From: an uncultured Selenomonadales bacterium
GTDB taxonomy: Bacteria > Bacillota > Negativicutes > Selenomonadales > Selenomonadaceae
Direction: 5' to 3'
DNA length: 32,435 nt
NCBI GenBank assembly: GCA_947167825.1
Contig: CAMVJN010000004.1
Coordinates: 1-32,435, forward strand
The notes under the pieces are model-generated. The model did no database searches and was not told the DNA's origin. It worked only from the letters and a program-made list of their open reading frames with translations. The position numbers and the translations under genes were made by a program. Shown piece by piece: positions 1 through 9,198 of this stretch; the first letter of the stretch is position 1, and each line of letters begins with the position of its first letter.

Positions 1-46
1 AGAGGAGTTTGCTTCAATGTTATATGAAAGAGAGGTAAATTTACTT

Positions 47-1018
47 ATGAAAAAAACCGGCTTCAAAAAACTCGCGGCGCTTTGTGCGCTTCTGATGATC
101 GCAACGCTGGCTCTGGTCGGTTGCGGCGGAGGCGAAAAGAAAAGCGACAGCAAGAAATTTATCAACATTGCCACAGGCGGCACAGCGGGCACCTACTACC
201 CAATCGGCGGCGCGATGGCCGAAATTCTGAACAAGGCCATTCCCGGCATGAACGCCAGTGCACAATCCACGGGAGCGTCCGTTGCGAACATCAATATGTT
301 GAAAGACGGCTCCGTCGATCTCGCTATCGTACAGAACGATATCACCTATTATGCGTCGAACGGCGCGGAAATGTTCAAGGACAAAAAGGTAGACAATCTA
401 CGTGGCATTGCGACGCTGTATCCGGAAACCTGTCAAATTGTAACGCTTGCCGATAGCGGCATTGAGACGATTGCCGATTTCCGTGGTCGGCGTATCGCAG
501 TCGGCGCAGCGGGCAGCGGTACCGAAGCAAACGCCCGCCAGATTATGGAAACCTATGGCATAACCTATTCCGACATAACCGTGCAGTATCTCTCCTTCGG
601 CGAGGCGGCAAATGCCCTGAAGGACGGAAACGTAGACGTGGCTTTCGTCACGGCAGGTTTCCCGACAGCGGCTATCCAGGATATCGCTTCCCAGCGTAGA
701 GTACGTCTGATTCCCGTCGAACCGGACAAGGCCGATTTGATGATTGCGAAGTATCCGTTCTACACAAAAGCTAATATTCCTGCAGGGACTTATGCAGGCT
801 TTGATCAGGATACGTCCGCCGTATCCATCATGGCAATGCTCGTCGCGACGGACAAGATGGACGACGCGCTGGGCGGCGAAGTCGCAAAGGCAATCTTCAC
901 GAACCTTGAGCGCCTGCAGTCCGCGCATTCCGTCGGCAAGCTGATCACAAAGGAAGGCGCGATGAACGGTATGTCCATCAAGATGAACGGCGGCGCAGAA
1001 AAGTTCTTCAAAAAATAA
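47..1018 (+). CDS. TAXI-family TRAP transporter solute-binding lipoprotein
   Basis: ORF 17..1018; likely start ATG at 47 preceded by AGAGG. Lipoprotein signal (MKKTGFKKLAALCALLMIATLALVGCGGG) and TAXI-type sequence (INIATGGTAGTYYPIGGAMAEILNK). Confidence 0.93.
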   Translation: MKKTGFKKLAALCALLMIATLALVGCGGGEKKSDSKKFINIATGGTAGTYYPIGGAMAEILNKAIPGMNASAQSTGASVANINMLKDGSVDLAIVQNDITYYASNGAEMFKDKKVDNLRGIATLYPETCQIVTLADSGIETIADFRGRRIAVGAAGSGTEANARQIMETYGITYSDITVQYLSFGEAANALKDGNVDVAFVTAGFPTAAIQDIASQRRVRLIPVEPDKADLMIAKYPFYTKANIPAGTYAGFDQDTSAVSIMAMLVATDKMDDALGGEVAKAIFTNLERLQSAHSVGKLITKEGAMNGMSIKMNGGAEKFFKK

Positions 1019-1037
1019 TTGGACAGGCAACGAGGCT

Positions 1038-1553
1038 ATGATGAAAAGCGAAGGGCGGGCGCTTTGCGGCGCCCGTTTCTTATTCCTTCTTATGGCGGCG
1101 GCTTTTGCACTCCTTTGGCTTGCAACGCGTCCCTGCATCGCTGTATATTGGGAAAGCGGTATCATCGCTTCCTGCCCTGCCGATGCGGGAACGGAGTTTT
1201 CGACACGCTTTATCCATTCTGTGCAAAAGACGCCGGTAGAGGAATTTTTTATAGTCAATGACGTACGGGACGGATTCATTTTGCAAAAAACACGTTATCA
1301 GTCCTTCGGTGTTGGCCTTCCGTTCCTCGCCACAGACGGGGCGTTCCGGCATGAAGGCAATGCCTTCGTCATGGACAGCATGAATCGCTTGATGCGAGAA
1401 ATCAATCTTCGCCCCGGCGTATCGACGGAATTGACGCTATTTTTGCCGAACGGGACAATCCCTCTTTACGAACATGTCCCGATTGGAAGCATGGTCCGTA
1501 TCGCCATCGTGCCGCGTTGGCAGCTTTGGATAGACAGGATCCATTTTTCTTGA
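1038..1553 (+). CDS. DUF1850 domain-containing protein, TRAP-TAXI associated
   Basis: 171 aa ORF between the SBP and the permease; TRFIHSVQKTPVEEFF resembles the DUF1850 core; position typical of TAXI-TRAP operons. Confidence 0.8.
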   Translation: MMKSEGRALCGARFLFLLMAAAFALLWLATRPCIAVYWESGIIASCPADAGTEFSTRFIHSVQKTPVEEFFIVNDVRDGFILQKTRYQSFGVGLPFLATDGAFRHEGNAFVMDSMNRLMREINLRPGVSTELTLFLPNGTIPLYEHVPIGSMVRIAIVPRWQLWIDRIHFS

Positions 1554-1567
1554 AAGGTTGAAACGAT

Positions 1568-3490
1568 ATGAATAATGACGACAAGCACAAACAGCTTGCG
1601 GAGGACGTGCTGAAAAAATACGACAAGGAATCAAACGTATTGGAGCATAAAGGCTTCATGGCAAAATTTGTCTCTGCGCTGGCGATTGCATTTTCAATGT
1701 TCCAGCTCTATACAGCGGTGTTTGGTGTGCTCGATGCTCAGCTTCAGCGCGCTATACACCTCGGCTTTGGGCTCGCACTTGTCTATCTTCTGTATCCGAC
1801 GCGTCGCGCATGGTCAGAGGACGGCGTACATCCGATTGACCTTGTGCTGGCAATCCTCGGCGCCGCTGCGCCCGCCTATCTCGTCATTGAGTATAATGAA
1901 TTGGTGCTTCGTGCCGGAACCGTCACCGAAACGGACTTTTTAGTTGGCCTCGTCGGTGTTCTGCTTGTCATTGAAGCCACGCGGCGCATCGTCGGCATCC
2001 CGATGGTCTGCGTCGTGCTGATTTTCCTCGCATACGCATTTCTCGGACCGGAAATGCCCGGCGTGCTCGCGCACCGCGGACTGACTCCGCAACAGCTCGT
2101 CGGCCATCTTTTCTTTACGACGGAAGGTATTTTCGGTATCCCGCTTGGTGTGTCTTCAACCTTTATTTTCTTGTTTATTTTGTTTGGCGCGTATCTTGAA
2201 TCCACGGGTCTCGGAAAATTCTTCATTGATTTGGCAAACGCCCTTGCAGGCTGGGCCAGCGGCGGTCCGGCAAAGGTCGCAGTGCTTTCCAGCGGACTGA
2301 TGGGTACCGTATCCGGCAGCTCCGTCGCGAACGTTGCAGGCACGGGCAGCTTCACAATCCCGATGATGAAAAAACTCGGCTATGACAAAGAATTTGCGGG
2401 CGCCGTGGAAGCGGCGGCCTCCACCGGTGGGCAGTTGATGCCGCCGGTCATGGGCGCTGCGGCGTTCCTGATGGCGGAATTCGTCGGCGTTCCCTATGTA
2501 GAAATTGTCAAGGCGGCCATTATTCCCGCCGTCCTCTACTTCACAGGCGTTTGGCTCGGCGTCCATTTCGAGGCGAAGCGCAAAAACCTCAAAGGCTTGC
2601 CGCGCGAGGAACTGCCAAAAGCATGGGATATTTTTCGTGAACGCGGTCACTTGGCGTTGCCGCTGGTCGTGATTATTTATCTTCTGGTGTCCGGCTACAC
2701 GCCAATGCGGGCCGCCTTGTTCGCCATCGTGCTGTCCATCCTCGCTTCATGCCTGCGTGCCTCGACGCGCATGAAGCCCATCGACATCGTAAAAGGGCTG
2801 GAAGCTGGCGCAAAAAATGTTCTCGGCGTACTGGTTGCCTGCGCTTCGGCAGGCATCATCATTGGCGTCGTTACAAAAACCGGCGTCGGATTGAAGCTTG
2901 CTTCAGCGCTGCTTTCCTTTGCGGGCGGCATGATGCTCCCAACCATGTTCTTTACAATGATTACCGCTCTGCTCCTAGGAATGGGTGTCCCGACCACGGC
3001 AAATTACGTCATTACCTCTACGATTGCCGCCCCCGCACTTGTGCAAATGGGAATTCCCGTGCTGGCGGCGCACATGTTCGTCTTTTATTTCGGCATTATC
3101 GCCGACGTCACGCCTCCCGTTGCCCTCGCCGCATATGCGGGCGCAGCCATCAGTGGCGGCAATGCGCTGAAAACCGGTGTCAACGCCTCAAAACTCGCGA
3201 TTGCCGCATTTATTATCCCGTACATCTTCGTGCTTTCTCCGGTTATCCTGATGATTGACGCGACGCCTTTCGCGCTTGTCCAGACGCTTGTCACTGCGAT
3301 GGTCGGCATGATTGCGTTGTCCTCGTCATTGATTGGGCATCTCGTAACGGATATGAACATGCTGGAACGCATTGTGCTTTTCGGCGGCGGCCTTTTGATG
3401 ATTATCCCCGGCGCGGTCACGGACCTCAGTGGTCTTGCCATTTTCTTGCTTTCCATTATCCTGCAAAAACGACATCAGAAAAACCAATAA
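1568..3490 (+). CDS. TRAP transporter fused permease subunit (4TM/12TM, TAXI type)
   Basis: 640 aa, highly hydrophobic; motifs such as SGLMGTVSGSSVANVAGTGSFTIPMMKKLGY and GMGVPTTANYVITSTIAAPALVQ. Confidence 0.94.
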   Translation: MNNDDKHKQLAEDVLKKYDKESNVLEHKGFMAKFVSALAIAFSMFQLYTAVFGVLDAQLQRAIHLGFGLALVYLLYPTRRAWSEDGVHPIDLVLAILGAAAPAYLVIEYNELVLRAGTVTETDFLVGLVGVLLVIEATRRIVGIPMVCVVLIFLAYAFLGPEMPGVLAHRGLTPQQLVGHLFFTTEGIFGIPLGVSSTFIFLFILFGAYLESTGLGKFFIDLANALAGWASGGPAKVAVLSSGLMGTVSGSSVANVAGTGSFTIPMMKKLGYDKEFAGAVEAAASTGGQLMPPVMGAAAFLMAEFVGVPYVEIVKAAIIPAVLYFTGVWLGVHFEAKRKNLKGLPREELPKAWDIFRERGHLALPLVVIIYLLVSGYTPMRAALFAIVLSILASCLRASTRMKPIDIVKGLEAGAKNVLGVLVACASAGIIIGVVTKTGVGLKLASALLSFAGGMMLPTMFFTMITALLLGMGVPTTANYVITSTIAAPALVQMGIPVLAAHMFVFYFGIIADVTPPVALAAYAGAAISGGNALKTGVNASKLAIAAFIIPYIFVLSPVILMIDATPFALVQTLVTAMVGMIALSSSLIGHLVTDMNMLERIVLFGGGLLMIIPGAVTDLSGLAIFLLSIILQKRHQKNQ

Positions 3491-3494
3491 GCAC

Positions 3495-3532
3495 AACCGC
3501 GCCTCGCTTTGGACACGGGGCGCGGTTTTTTT
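3495..3532 (+). terminator. Rho-independent terminator of the TRAP operon
   Basis: AACCGCGCC (3495-3503) pairs perfectly with GGCGCGGTT (3519-3527), followed by a T tract. Confidence 0.88.
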
Positions 3533-3545
3533 AGGAGCGATTTTT

Positions 3546-4511
3546 TTGAAAAATACTTGGTTCGCCGTCTTGTTGACGGCAATTTTTTCCGCGTTGCTCA
3601 CGACAGTAGTACTTTGTACGGGCGCAGTATATGTCGTTGGTTGCTTTTTTATCGATCTTGCGCTGAAACGCGGGACAGCCGATAATCCCGATGCGCCTCC
3701 CGCTATCTTCCGCAGCGCTATCGAAGGTAACGGCAGAACCATCCGCCCCGCGCCGAAGCCGAACTTCGACGCGGAAAATTGGAAGCTCCATTCCTTTGAC
3801 AAGCTTACGCTTCGGGCAACACACTTTGAGCCTGAACAGGACAGTCATCGATGGGTACTGATTCTTCACGGATACGGTCTGACACAGGCGCATATCTGGA
3901 GTTACGCAAACGCTTATTTGCAGCACGGCTACCATGTCGTGACGCCAGACCTTCGCGCATCAGGGACCAGCGACGGCGTCTATGTTACGATGGGCGCACT
4001 GGAAGCCAGAGACATTGCGGACTGGGCACGTCGCATCGTTTCCGTCGACCCCGAAGCGCGTATCGTAATGCATGGCGTCTCTATGGGCGCATCGGCGGTC
4101 ATGCTCTCCACAGGCGAAAATCTTCCCGCAAATGTTGTCGCCGTCGTCGAGGACAGCGGTTACGCAAATATATATGACCTTTTTGCCATCGAGCTTGACA
4201 AGATTCTTTCCCTGCCCGCCTATCCGTTGCTTGATGCTGCCGACCTTGTCTGCGAATATCGCGCGGGCTTCTCATTCCGAAAAGCTAGCCCCGTCGAAGC
4301 GATTCGCCGTTCACGGCTGCCCATCCTGTTCATTCATGGCCTCGCCGACCGCCTCGTTCCCTTCTCCATGATGCAAACCCTCTACAATGCATCTCCATCC
4401 CCCATGAAGGAAACCCTCGTCATCGAAAAAATCGGTCACGGTGCGCTTTACCAAGCAAAAAACTATTTTCCCAATGTATTCACATTTACGGACAAATGGA
4501 CAGAAAAATAG
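3546..4511 (+). CDS. alpha/beta hydrolase with N-terminal membrane anchor
   Basis: ORF 3429..4511; probable TTG start at 3546 with AGGAG at about 3533. LHGYG oxyanion region, GVSMGAS nucleophile elbow, LADRLVP acid and GHGALY histidine motifs. Confidence 0.87.
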   Translation: MKNTWFAVLLTAIFSALLTTVVLCTGAVYVVGCFFIDLALKRGTADNPDAPPAIFRSAIEGNGRTIRPAPKPNFDAENWKLHSFDKLTLRATHFEPEQDSHRWVLILHGYGLTQAHIWSYANAYLQHGYHVVTPDLRASGTSDGVYVTMGALEARDIADWARRIVSVDPEARIVMHGVSMGASAVMLSTGENLPANVVAVVEDSGYANIYDLFAIELDKILSLPAYPLLDAADLVCEYRAGFSFRKASPVEAIRRSRLPILFIHGLADRLVPFSMMQTLYNASPSPMKETLVIEKIGHGALYQAKNYFPNVFTFTDKWTEK

Positions 4512-4538
4512 AGGGAGAACAGAATTCCTCCCTCTATT
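4507..4538 (-). terminator. Terminator of glmS (minus strand)
   Basis: AATAGAGGGAG / CTCCCTCTATT 11-bp stem; on the minus strand it is followed by a short T run. Overlaps the stop codon of the convergent hydrolase. Confidence 0.6.
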
Positions 4539-4612
4539 ATGTCCTAATACTTATCTCATGCATTCTCTGCAAAGATTTAAAAATCTTGACAGAGAGTTGT
4601 ATAAATACGAGT

Positions 4613-6442
4613 TTATTCCACTGTCACAGACTTTGCCAGATTTCTAGGCTTGTCCACATCGCATCCGCGAGTGATGGCGGCGTAGTATGCGAGAAGCTGA
4701 AGCGGTACCACAGCCAGGAGCGGTATCAGCATTTCGTCTGTTTCCGGCACTTTGATGACGTGATCAACGTATTTTTCAAGTTCCGTGTCTGTATCGGAAG
4801 CAATGCCGATGACAACAGCGTCACGCGCCTTGACCTCCTTAATGTTCGACAAAGTTTTCTCATAGACGCTTTTTTGCGTCGCTATAGCGATAACAGGCAA
4901 GCTGTCCACAATCAGCGCCAGCGTCCCATGCTTTAGTTCGCCGGCAGCATATGCTTCCGCATGGATATAGCTGATTTCCTTCAGTTTCAGCGAGCCCTCC
5001 AGCGCCACGTCGTAATCCAACGAACGCCCAATGAAAAACACGTGTTCATTGAAGCCGTATCGCCGCGCAAAGGTCTTGATCGGATCTACATCTTCCAGCG
5101 TTCGGCTGATTTGAGTCGGTATTTCTTTCAAACCGTTTACAAGCTCCTCTATGCGCTCTTTTGGCAACGAGTCTCGAATCTGCGCCATATAGAGACCAAG
5201 GAGAAGCATCACAATAAGCTGGGTCGTGTATGCTTTGGTCGAAGCGACGGCAATTTCCGGCCCCGCCCAGGTGTAAACAACTTGATCCGCCTCACGGGCA
5301 ATAGAGGAACCGACGACATTTGTGACCGCCAGCGTTTTGGAGCCGAGACGCTTCGCCTCCTTCAACGCTGCGAGAGTGTCGATGGTCTCGCCGGACTGGC
5401 TGACAACAATTGTCAGCGTATGCTCGTCAATAATCGGTGAACGATAGCGGAACTCCGATGCGATATCGCACTCCACCGAAATCCGTGCCATATTTTCAAT
5501 ATAATATTTTCCTACAAGTCCGGCATGATATGCTGTACCGCAAGCGACGATAAAGATTTTGCGCACATCATTCAGGAATGCCTTGTCCCAAGATAGTTCC
5601 TCCAGGACTACTGCACTTCCATCTTTTTCTATACGTCCGGAAAGTGTCGCACGAACCGCTTTTGGCTGCTCATGGATTTCCTTCAGCATGAAATGCTCAA
5701 ATCCGCCCTTTTCAGCCGCCTCCGCATTCCAGTTAACTTCAAAAACTTTTTTGCGAACAGGCACACCTGCGTAGTTCATAATGGCGACGCCGACCTTGGT
5801 CACTACCGCCATCTCGCCGTCACTTAAGATATATGTACGACGCGTATGCGCGATAATCGCCGGAATATCCGAGGCGATGAAATTCTCTCCCTTGCCAAGC
5901 CCGATGACAAGCGGATTGTCCTGTTTTGAACAAATCAGCTTGCCAGGATCGTTTCGCGACATGAAAACGATTGAATAGGAGCCCTCGATACGGCGCAACA
6001 CTTCACGGACAGCAGCTTCGAAGTCTCCGTCGTAGAACTCCTCCAAAAGATGCGGAAGCACCTCTGTATCCGTTTCTGATAGGAACTTATGACCTTTTTT
6101 AATCAACTCTTCCTTAAGGGCGAGATAATTTTCAATAATGCCGTTGTGAACGACAACAAAATCCCCGGCGCAATCCGTATGCGGATGCGAGTTGAGATCA
6201 GACGGACGCCCGTGCGTTGCCCAGCGTGTATGCCCGATTCCCATCGTTCCGACAGGAATATTATCCCCCAACTTTTCCTTCAATTCAGCAAGTCTGCCGA
6301 CGCTTTTTTCCACACGGATTTTTTCTCCGTCAAAAACTGCGATGCCCGCAGAGTCGTAGCCTCGATACTCAAGCTTTGTAAGTCCTTCCAAAAGGAAACG
6401 TGCCGCCTCGCCGTCACCGACATATCCAACAATACCGCACAT
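4613..6442 (-). CDS. glmS: Glutamine--fructose-6-phosphate aminotransferase (isomerizing)
   Basis: Start taken at MCGIVGYVGDGEAARFLLEGLTKLEYRGYDSAGIAV (Cys2 nucleophile); SIS domains; C-terminus RNLAKSVTVE. Confidence 0.97.
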   Translation of the reverse strand: MCGIVGYVGDGEAARFLLEGLTKLEYRGYDSAGIAVFDGEKIRVEKSVGRLAELKEKLGDNIPVGTMGIGHTRWATHGRPSDLNSHPHTDCAGDFVVVHNGIIENYLALKEELIKKGHKFLSETDTEVLPHLLEEFYDGDFEAAVREVLRRIEGSYSIVFMSRNDPGKLICSKQDNPLVIGLGKGENFIASDIPAIIAHTRRTYILSDGEMAVVTKVGVAIMNYAGVPVRKKVFEVNWNAEAAEKGGFEHFMLKEIHEQPKAVRATLSGRIEKDGSAVVLEELSWDKAFLNDVRKIFIVACGTAYHAGLVGKYYIENMARISVECDIASEFRYRSPIIDEHTLTIVVSQSGETIDTLAALKEAKRLGSKTLAVTNVVGSSIAREADQVVYTWAGPEIAVASTKAYTTQLIVMLLLGLYMAQIRDSLPKERIEELVNGLKEIPTQISRTLEDVDPIKTFARRYGFNEHVFFIGRSLDYDVALEGSLKLKEISYIHAEAYAAGELKHGTLALIVDSLPVIAIATQKSVYEKTLSNIKEVKARDAVVIGIASDTDTELEKYVDHVIKVPETDEMLIPLLAVVPLQLLAYYAAITRGCDVDKPRNLAKSVTVE

Positions 6443-6492
6443 ACCAATAACCCTCCATACCATTACGGCAGAACAATTACATATAAACAACA

Positions 6493-6515
6493 GCAAAGAA
6501 GCTTTGCTTCTTTGC
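6493..6515 (-). promoter_or_regulatory. Perfect hairpin in glmS 5' leader
   Basis: GCAAAGAAGC-TTT-GCTTCTTTGC, 10-bp perfect inverted repeat with triloop, between the predicted glmS promoter and start codon. Confidence 0.6.
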
Positions 6516-6522
6516 CGCCCTT

Positions 6523-6551
6523 ATTCTAATGGAAGAGAGTGCGATAGTCAA
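6523..6551 (-). promoter_or_regulatory. Predicted sigmaA promoter for glmS
   Basis: Minus strand TTGACT-N17-TAGAAT. Confidence 0.72.
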
Positions 6552-6567
6552 GCATTTTCCAAAAGGA

Positions 6568-6595
6568 TTGACTTTTTTGCCCCGTCGCGTACAAT
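6568..6595 (+). promoter_or_regulatory. Predicted sigmaA promoter for isochorismatase-family gene
   Basis: TTGACT-N16-TACAAT upstream of the ATG at 6654. Confidence 0.65.
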
Positions 6596-6653
6596 ATAGA
6601 AAAACAGGGCGAACATTTTGCGCCCGAAAAAACTGAAAGGAAGACACGATTTC

Positions 6654-7166
6654 ATGAAAAAAGCTTTGATTGTCATTGATATGCAAAACGATTTCATCGA
6701 CGGCGCTCTCGGGACGCCGGAAGCGCAGGCAATCGTTTTTGCCGTCACCGAGCGCGTCAGGACTGCTGTGGAAAACGGGGAAAAAGTCATTTTCACACAG
6801 GATACACACCATAAGAATTATCTCAAAACCTCCGAAGGAAAAAAGCTGCCTATTGAGCATTGCGTAAAGCCTTCCCACGGCTGGGCGTTAGCATCCTCGC
6901 TCATTCTATATGCGAAAGACGCTGTCGTGATGGAAAAACCGACCTTCGGCGCGACAGGATTGCCGCAACAGGTCTCGGACTGCGACGAAATCACCGTCAT
7001 CGGTCTTTGCACAGACATTTGCGTGATCTCGAATGCGATGTTGCTGAAAGCGTTTCTTCCGGAAACGAGGATCTGCGTAGACAGCAAATGCTGTGCAGGC
7101 GTCACGCCGGAAAGCCATAACCGCGCACTGGAAGCAATGAAAATGTGCCATATTGAAATCTTGTAA
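6654..7166 (+). CDS. Cysteine hydrolase, isochorismatase/nicotinamidase family
   Basis: MKKALIVIDMQNDFIDGAL and GLCTDICVISNA motifs (catalytic Asp and Cys). Confidence 0.92.
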   Translation: MKKALIVIDMQNDFIDGALGTPEAQAIVFAVTERVRTAVENGEKVIFTQDTHHKNYLKTSEGKKLPIEHCVKPSHGWALASSLILYAKDAVVMEKPTFGATGLPQQVSDCDEITVIGLCTDICVISNAMLLKAFLPETRICVDSKCCAGVTPESHNRALEAMKMCHIEIL

Positions 7167-7194
7167 TTGTTTTATTTTTTCGCTGTATAACAAA

Positions 7195-7243
7195 AAGATG
7201 CCGCATAGCGGGATTTTCTCCCGTCATGCGGCGTCTTTTTTCT
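7195..7243. terminator. Bidirectional terminator between isochorismatase and ABC efflux operon
   Basis: GATGCCGCATAGCGGG / CCCGTCATGCGGCGTC hairpin with T tract on + and A tract on the left side. Confidence 0.82.
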
Positions 7244-8461
7244 TTATTCGTATCTTAGCGCCTCGATTGGGTCGAGCAGCGCGGCTTTTCTTGCAGGATA
7301 GATGCCGAAGAAGAGACCGATGCCTACGGAGAAAGCGAAGGACAAAAGAATTGGCGCAACGGTGATGACCGTCTGGAAGTCGCCGAATTTCGAAATGGCC
7401 TGCGCCGCGACGATGCCGAAGAGGATGCCCAGCACGCCGCCGATAACGCCGATGACCACCGACTCGATCAAAAACTGGGTCATGATGTCCTTGAAGGTCG
7501 CGCCGAGAGCCTTGCGAATGCCGATCTCACGCGTGCGCTCCGTGACGGAAACCATCATGATGTTCATGATGCCGATGCCGCCGACAATCAGCGAGATGGC
7601 CGCGATACTGCCGAGGAACAGCGTCAGCATCGTCGTTGTCTCGTTCATCGTGGACATCAGGCTCGTCAGGTTTTGCACCTGAAAATCGTTTTCCTTCGTT
7701 CCGGTCAGATGATGCCGCTGGCGAAGCAATGTCTCGATGTTCGCCTGCACGTCGTCCATCTTGTTTTGGCTGGAGACTTGCACGTTGATGGTCTGCACAT
7801 AGGTGACGGCGAGCAAGCGATCCATCGCCGTGGTCAACGGCACAATCACTACGTCGTCCTGGTCCTGCCCGACGGAGGACTGCCCTTTGCTCTCCAGAAC
7901 ACCAATGACGCGGTAAGGCTGGTTGTTGACGCGAATGGTCTTTCCCACCGGGTTCGCCTCGCCGAAAAGATTCGAAGCGACAGTCATGCCGATGACCGCC
8001 ACGCGGTTCCGCGTGTTCATATCGTCCTCGGTAATGAAAGAGCCGGTCATAACTTTCAAATCTCGGATGGACATATATTCCTGCGTCACGCCCGTGACCG
8101 AGGTATTCCAGTTCTGGTTGCCGTACACGACTTGGTATGATCTCTGCACGGTCGGTGAAACATAATCAATGTCCTTGATTTTTTTCTTGATGGCGATGGC
8201 ATCCTCATATTTCAGCGTTGTCCTTGATCCCGCCGCGCCCCGGAGACCGCCGGACATGGACGCGCCCGGCCGGATAATCAGCATATTGCTGCCGAGGCTC
8301 GCGATGGAGTCCGTCACCCGCTGGGTCACGCCCATGCCCACAGCGACCATCGCGATAACCGCGCCGACGCCGATGATGATGCCGAGCATCGTCAAAAGGG
8401 AGCGCAGCTTGTTGGCAAAAAGCGCATTGACAGCGATTCGCACGCTTTCCGTAAATAACAC
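7244..8461 (-). CDS. MacB-like ABC transporter permease (FtsX/MacB_PCD)
   Basis: 405 aa; NALFANKLRSLLTMLGIIIGVGAVIAMVAVG N-terminus; C-terminal PARKAALLDPIEALRYE. Confidence 0.94.
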   Translation of the reverse strand: MLFTESVRIAVNALFANKLRSLLTMLGIIIGVGAVIAMVAVGMGVTQRVTDSIASLGSNMLIIRPGASMSGGLRGAAGSRTTLKYEDAIAIKKKIKDIDYVSPTVQRSYQVVYGNQNWNTSVTGVTQEYMSIRDLKVMTGSFITEDDMNTRNRVAVIGMTVASNLFGEANPVGKTIRVNNQPYRVIGVLESKGQSSVGQDQDDVVIVPLTTAMDRLLAVTYVQTINVQVSSQNKMDDVQANIETLLRQRHHLTGTKENDFQVQNLTSLMSTMNETTTMLTLFLGSIAAISLIVGGIGIMNIMMVSVTERTREIGIRKALGATFKDIMTQFLIESVVIGVIGGVLGILFGIVAAQAISKFGDFQTVITVAPILLSFAFSVGIGLFFGIYPARKAALLDPIEALRYE

Positions 8462-8473
8462 GTTGCTCCCTCC

Positions 8474-9181
8474 CTATACGACATCCATGATTTCGCCTTT
8501 GCCCGCGTCGCGGGTGATCAGCCCGTCCCGGACGAGAAGCTGGCGGCTGGCACAGGCCGCGATATCCGGCTCATGGGTGACGAGAATGATGGTGCGCCCT
8601 TCTTGGTGAAGCCCCTCAAAAATCTCCATGATTTCTTTCGTCGATTTTGTGTCGAGGTTGCCCGTCGGCTCATCCGCCATGATGATATGCGGGTCGTTGA
8701 CCAGTGCACGGGCAATCGCCACGCGCTGCCGCTGGCCACCGGAAAGCTCGTTGGGCTGATGCTCGGCCCGGTCGCCTAGGCCAACCGCGTCTAGAATTTT
8801 TTTTGCCTTTTCCTCCCGCTCCTTGCGCCCCACCCCCGCGTACACCAACGGAAGCGCCACATTGTCCGCCGCGCTGATGCGCGAGAGCAGATTGAAATTT
8901 TGGAATACGAAGCCGATGCGACGGTTCCGCGTCACCGCCAATTCGTCGTCGGACAGCGTCGCGACCTCCTGCCCGTCCAGCTTATATGAGCCGACCGTCG
9001 GCCGGTCAAGACAGCCGAGGATGTTCATCAGCGTCGATTTTCCCGAACCGGACGGCCCCATCAGCGCGGCGAACTCCCCTTTCGCTATATTGAGATCGAT
9101 ACCCGCCAGCGCGGCGACTTCCTGCCCCCCGACTTGATAGATTTTTTTGATGCCGGACAATTCAATGACCCATTTTGCCAT
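8474..9181 (-). CDS. ABC transporter ATP-binding protein (MacB/LolD-type)
   Basis: Walker [10 protein letters not shown], signature [15 protein letters not shown], Walker [16 protein letters not shown] at 9181 with GGGAG upstream; an alternative GTG at 9202 overlaps the upstream stop. Confidence 0.95.
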   Translation of the reverse strand: MAKWVIELSGIKKIYQVGGQEVAALAGIDLNIAKGEFAALMGPSGSGKSTLMNILGCLDRPTVGSYKLDGQEVATLSDDELAVTRNRRIGFVFQNFNLLSRISAADNVALPLVYAGVGRKEREEKAKKILDAVGLGDRAEHQPNELSGGQRQRVAIARALVNDPHIIMADEPTGNLDTKSTKEIMEIFEGLHQEGRTIILVTHEPDIAACASRQLLVRDGLITRDAGKGEIMDVV

Positions 9182-9198
9182 ATCGTCACCCGCTCCCG

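Noticed and set aside
398-1279. 293 aa minus-strand ORF opposite the TAXI SBP and DUF1850 genes
   Set aside because: Shadow of well-supported coding genes; no recognisable domain.
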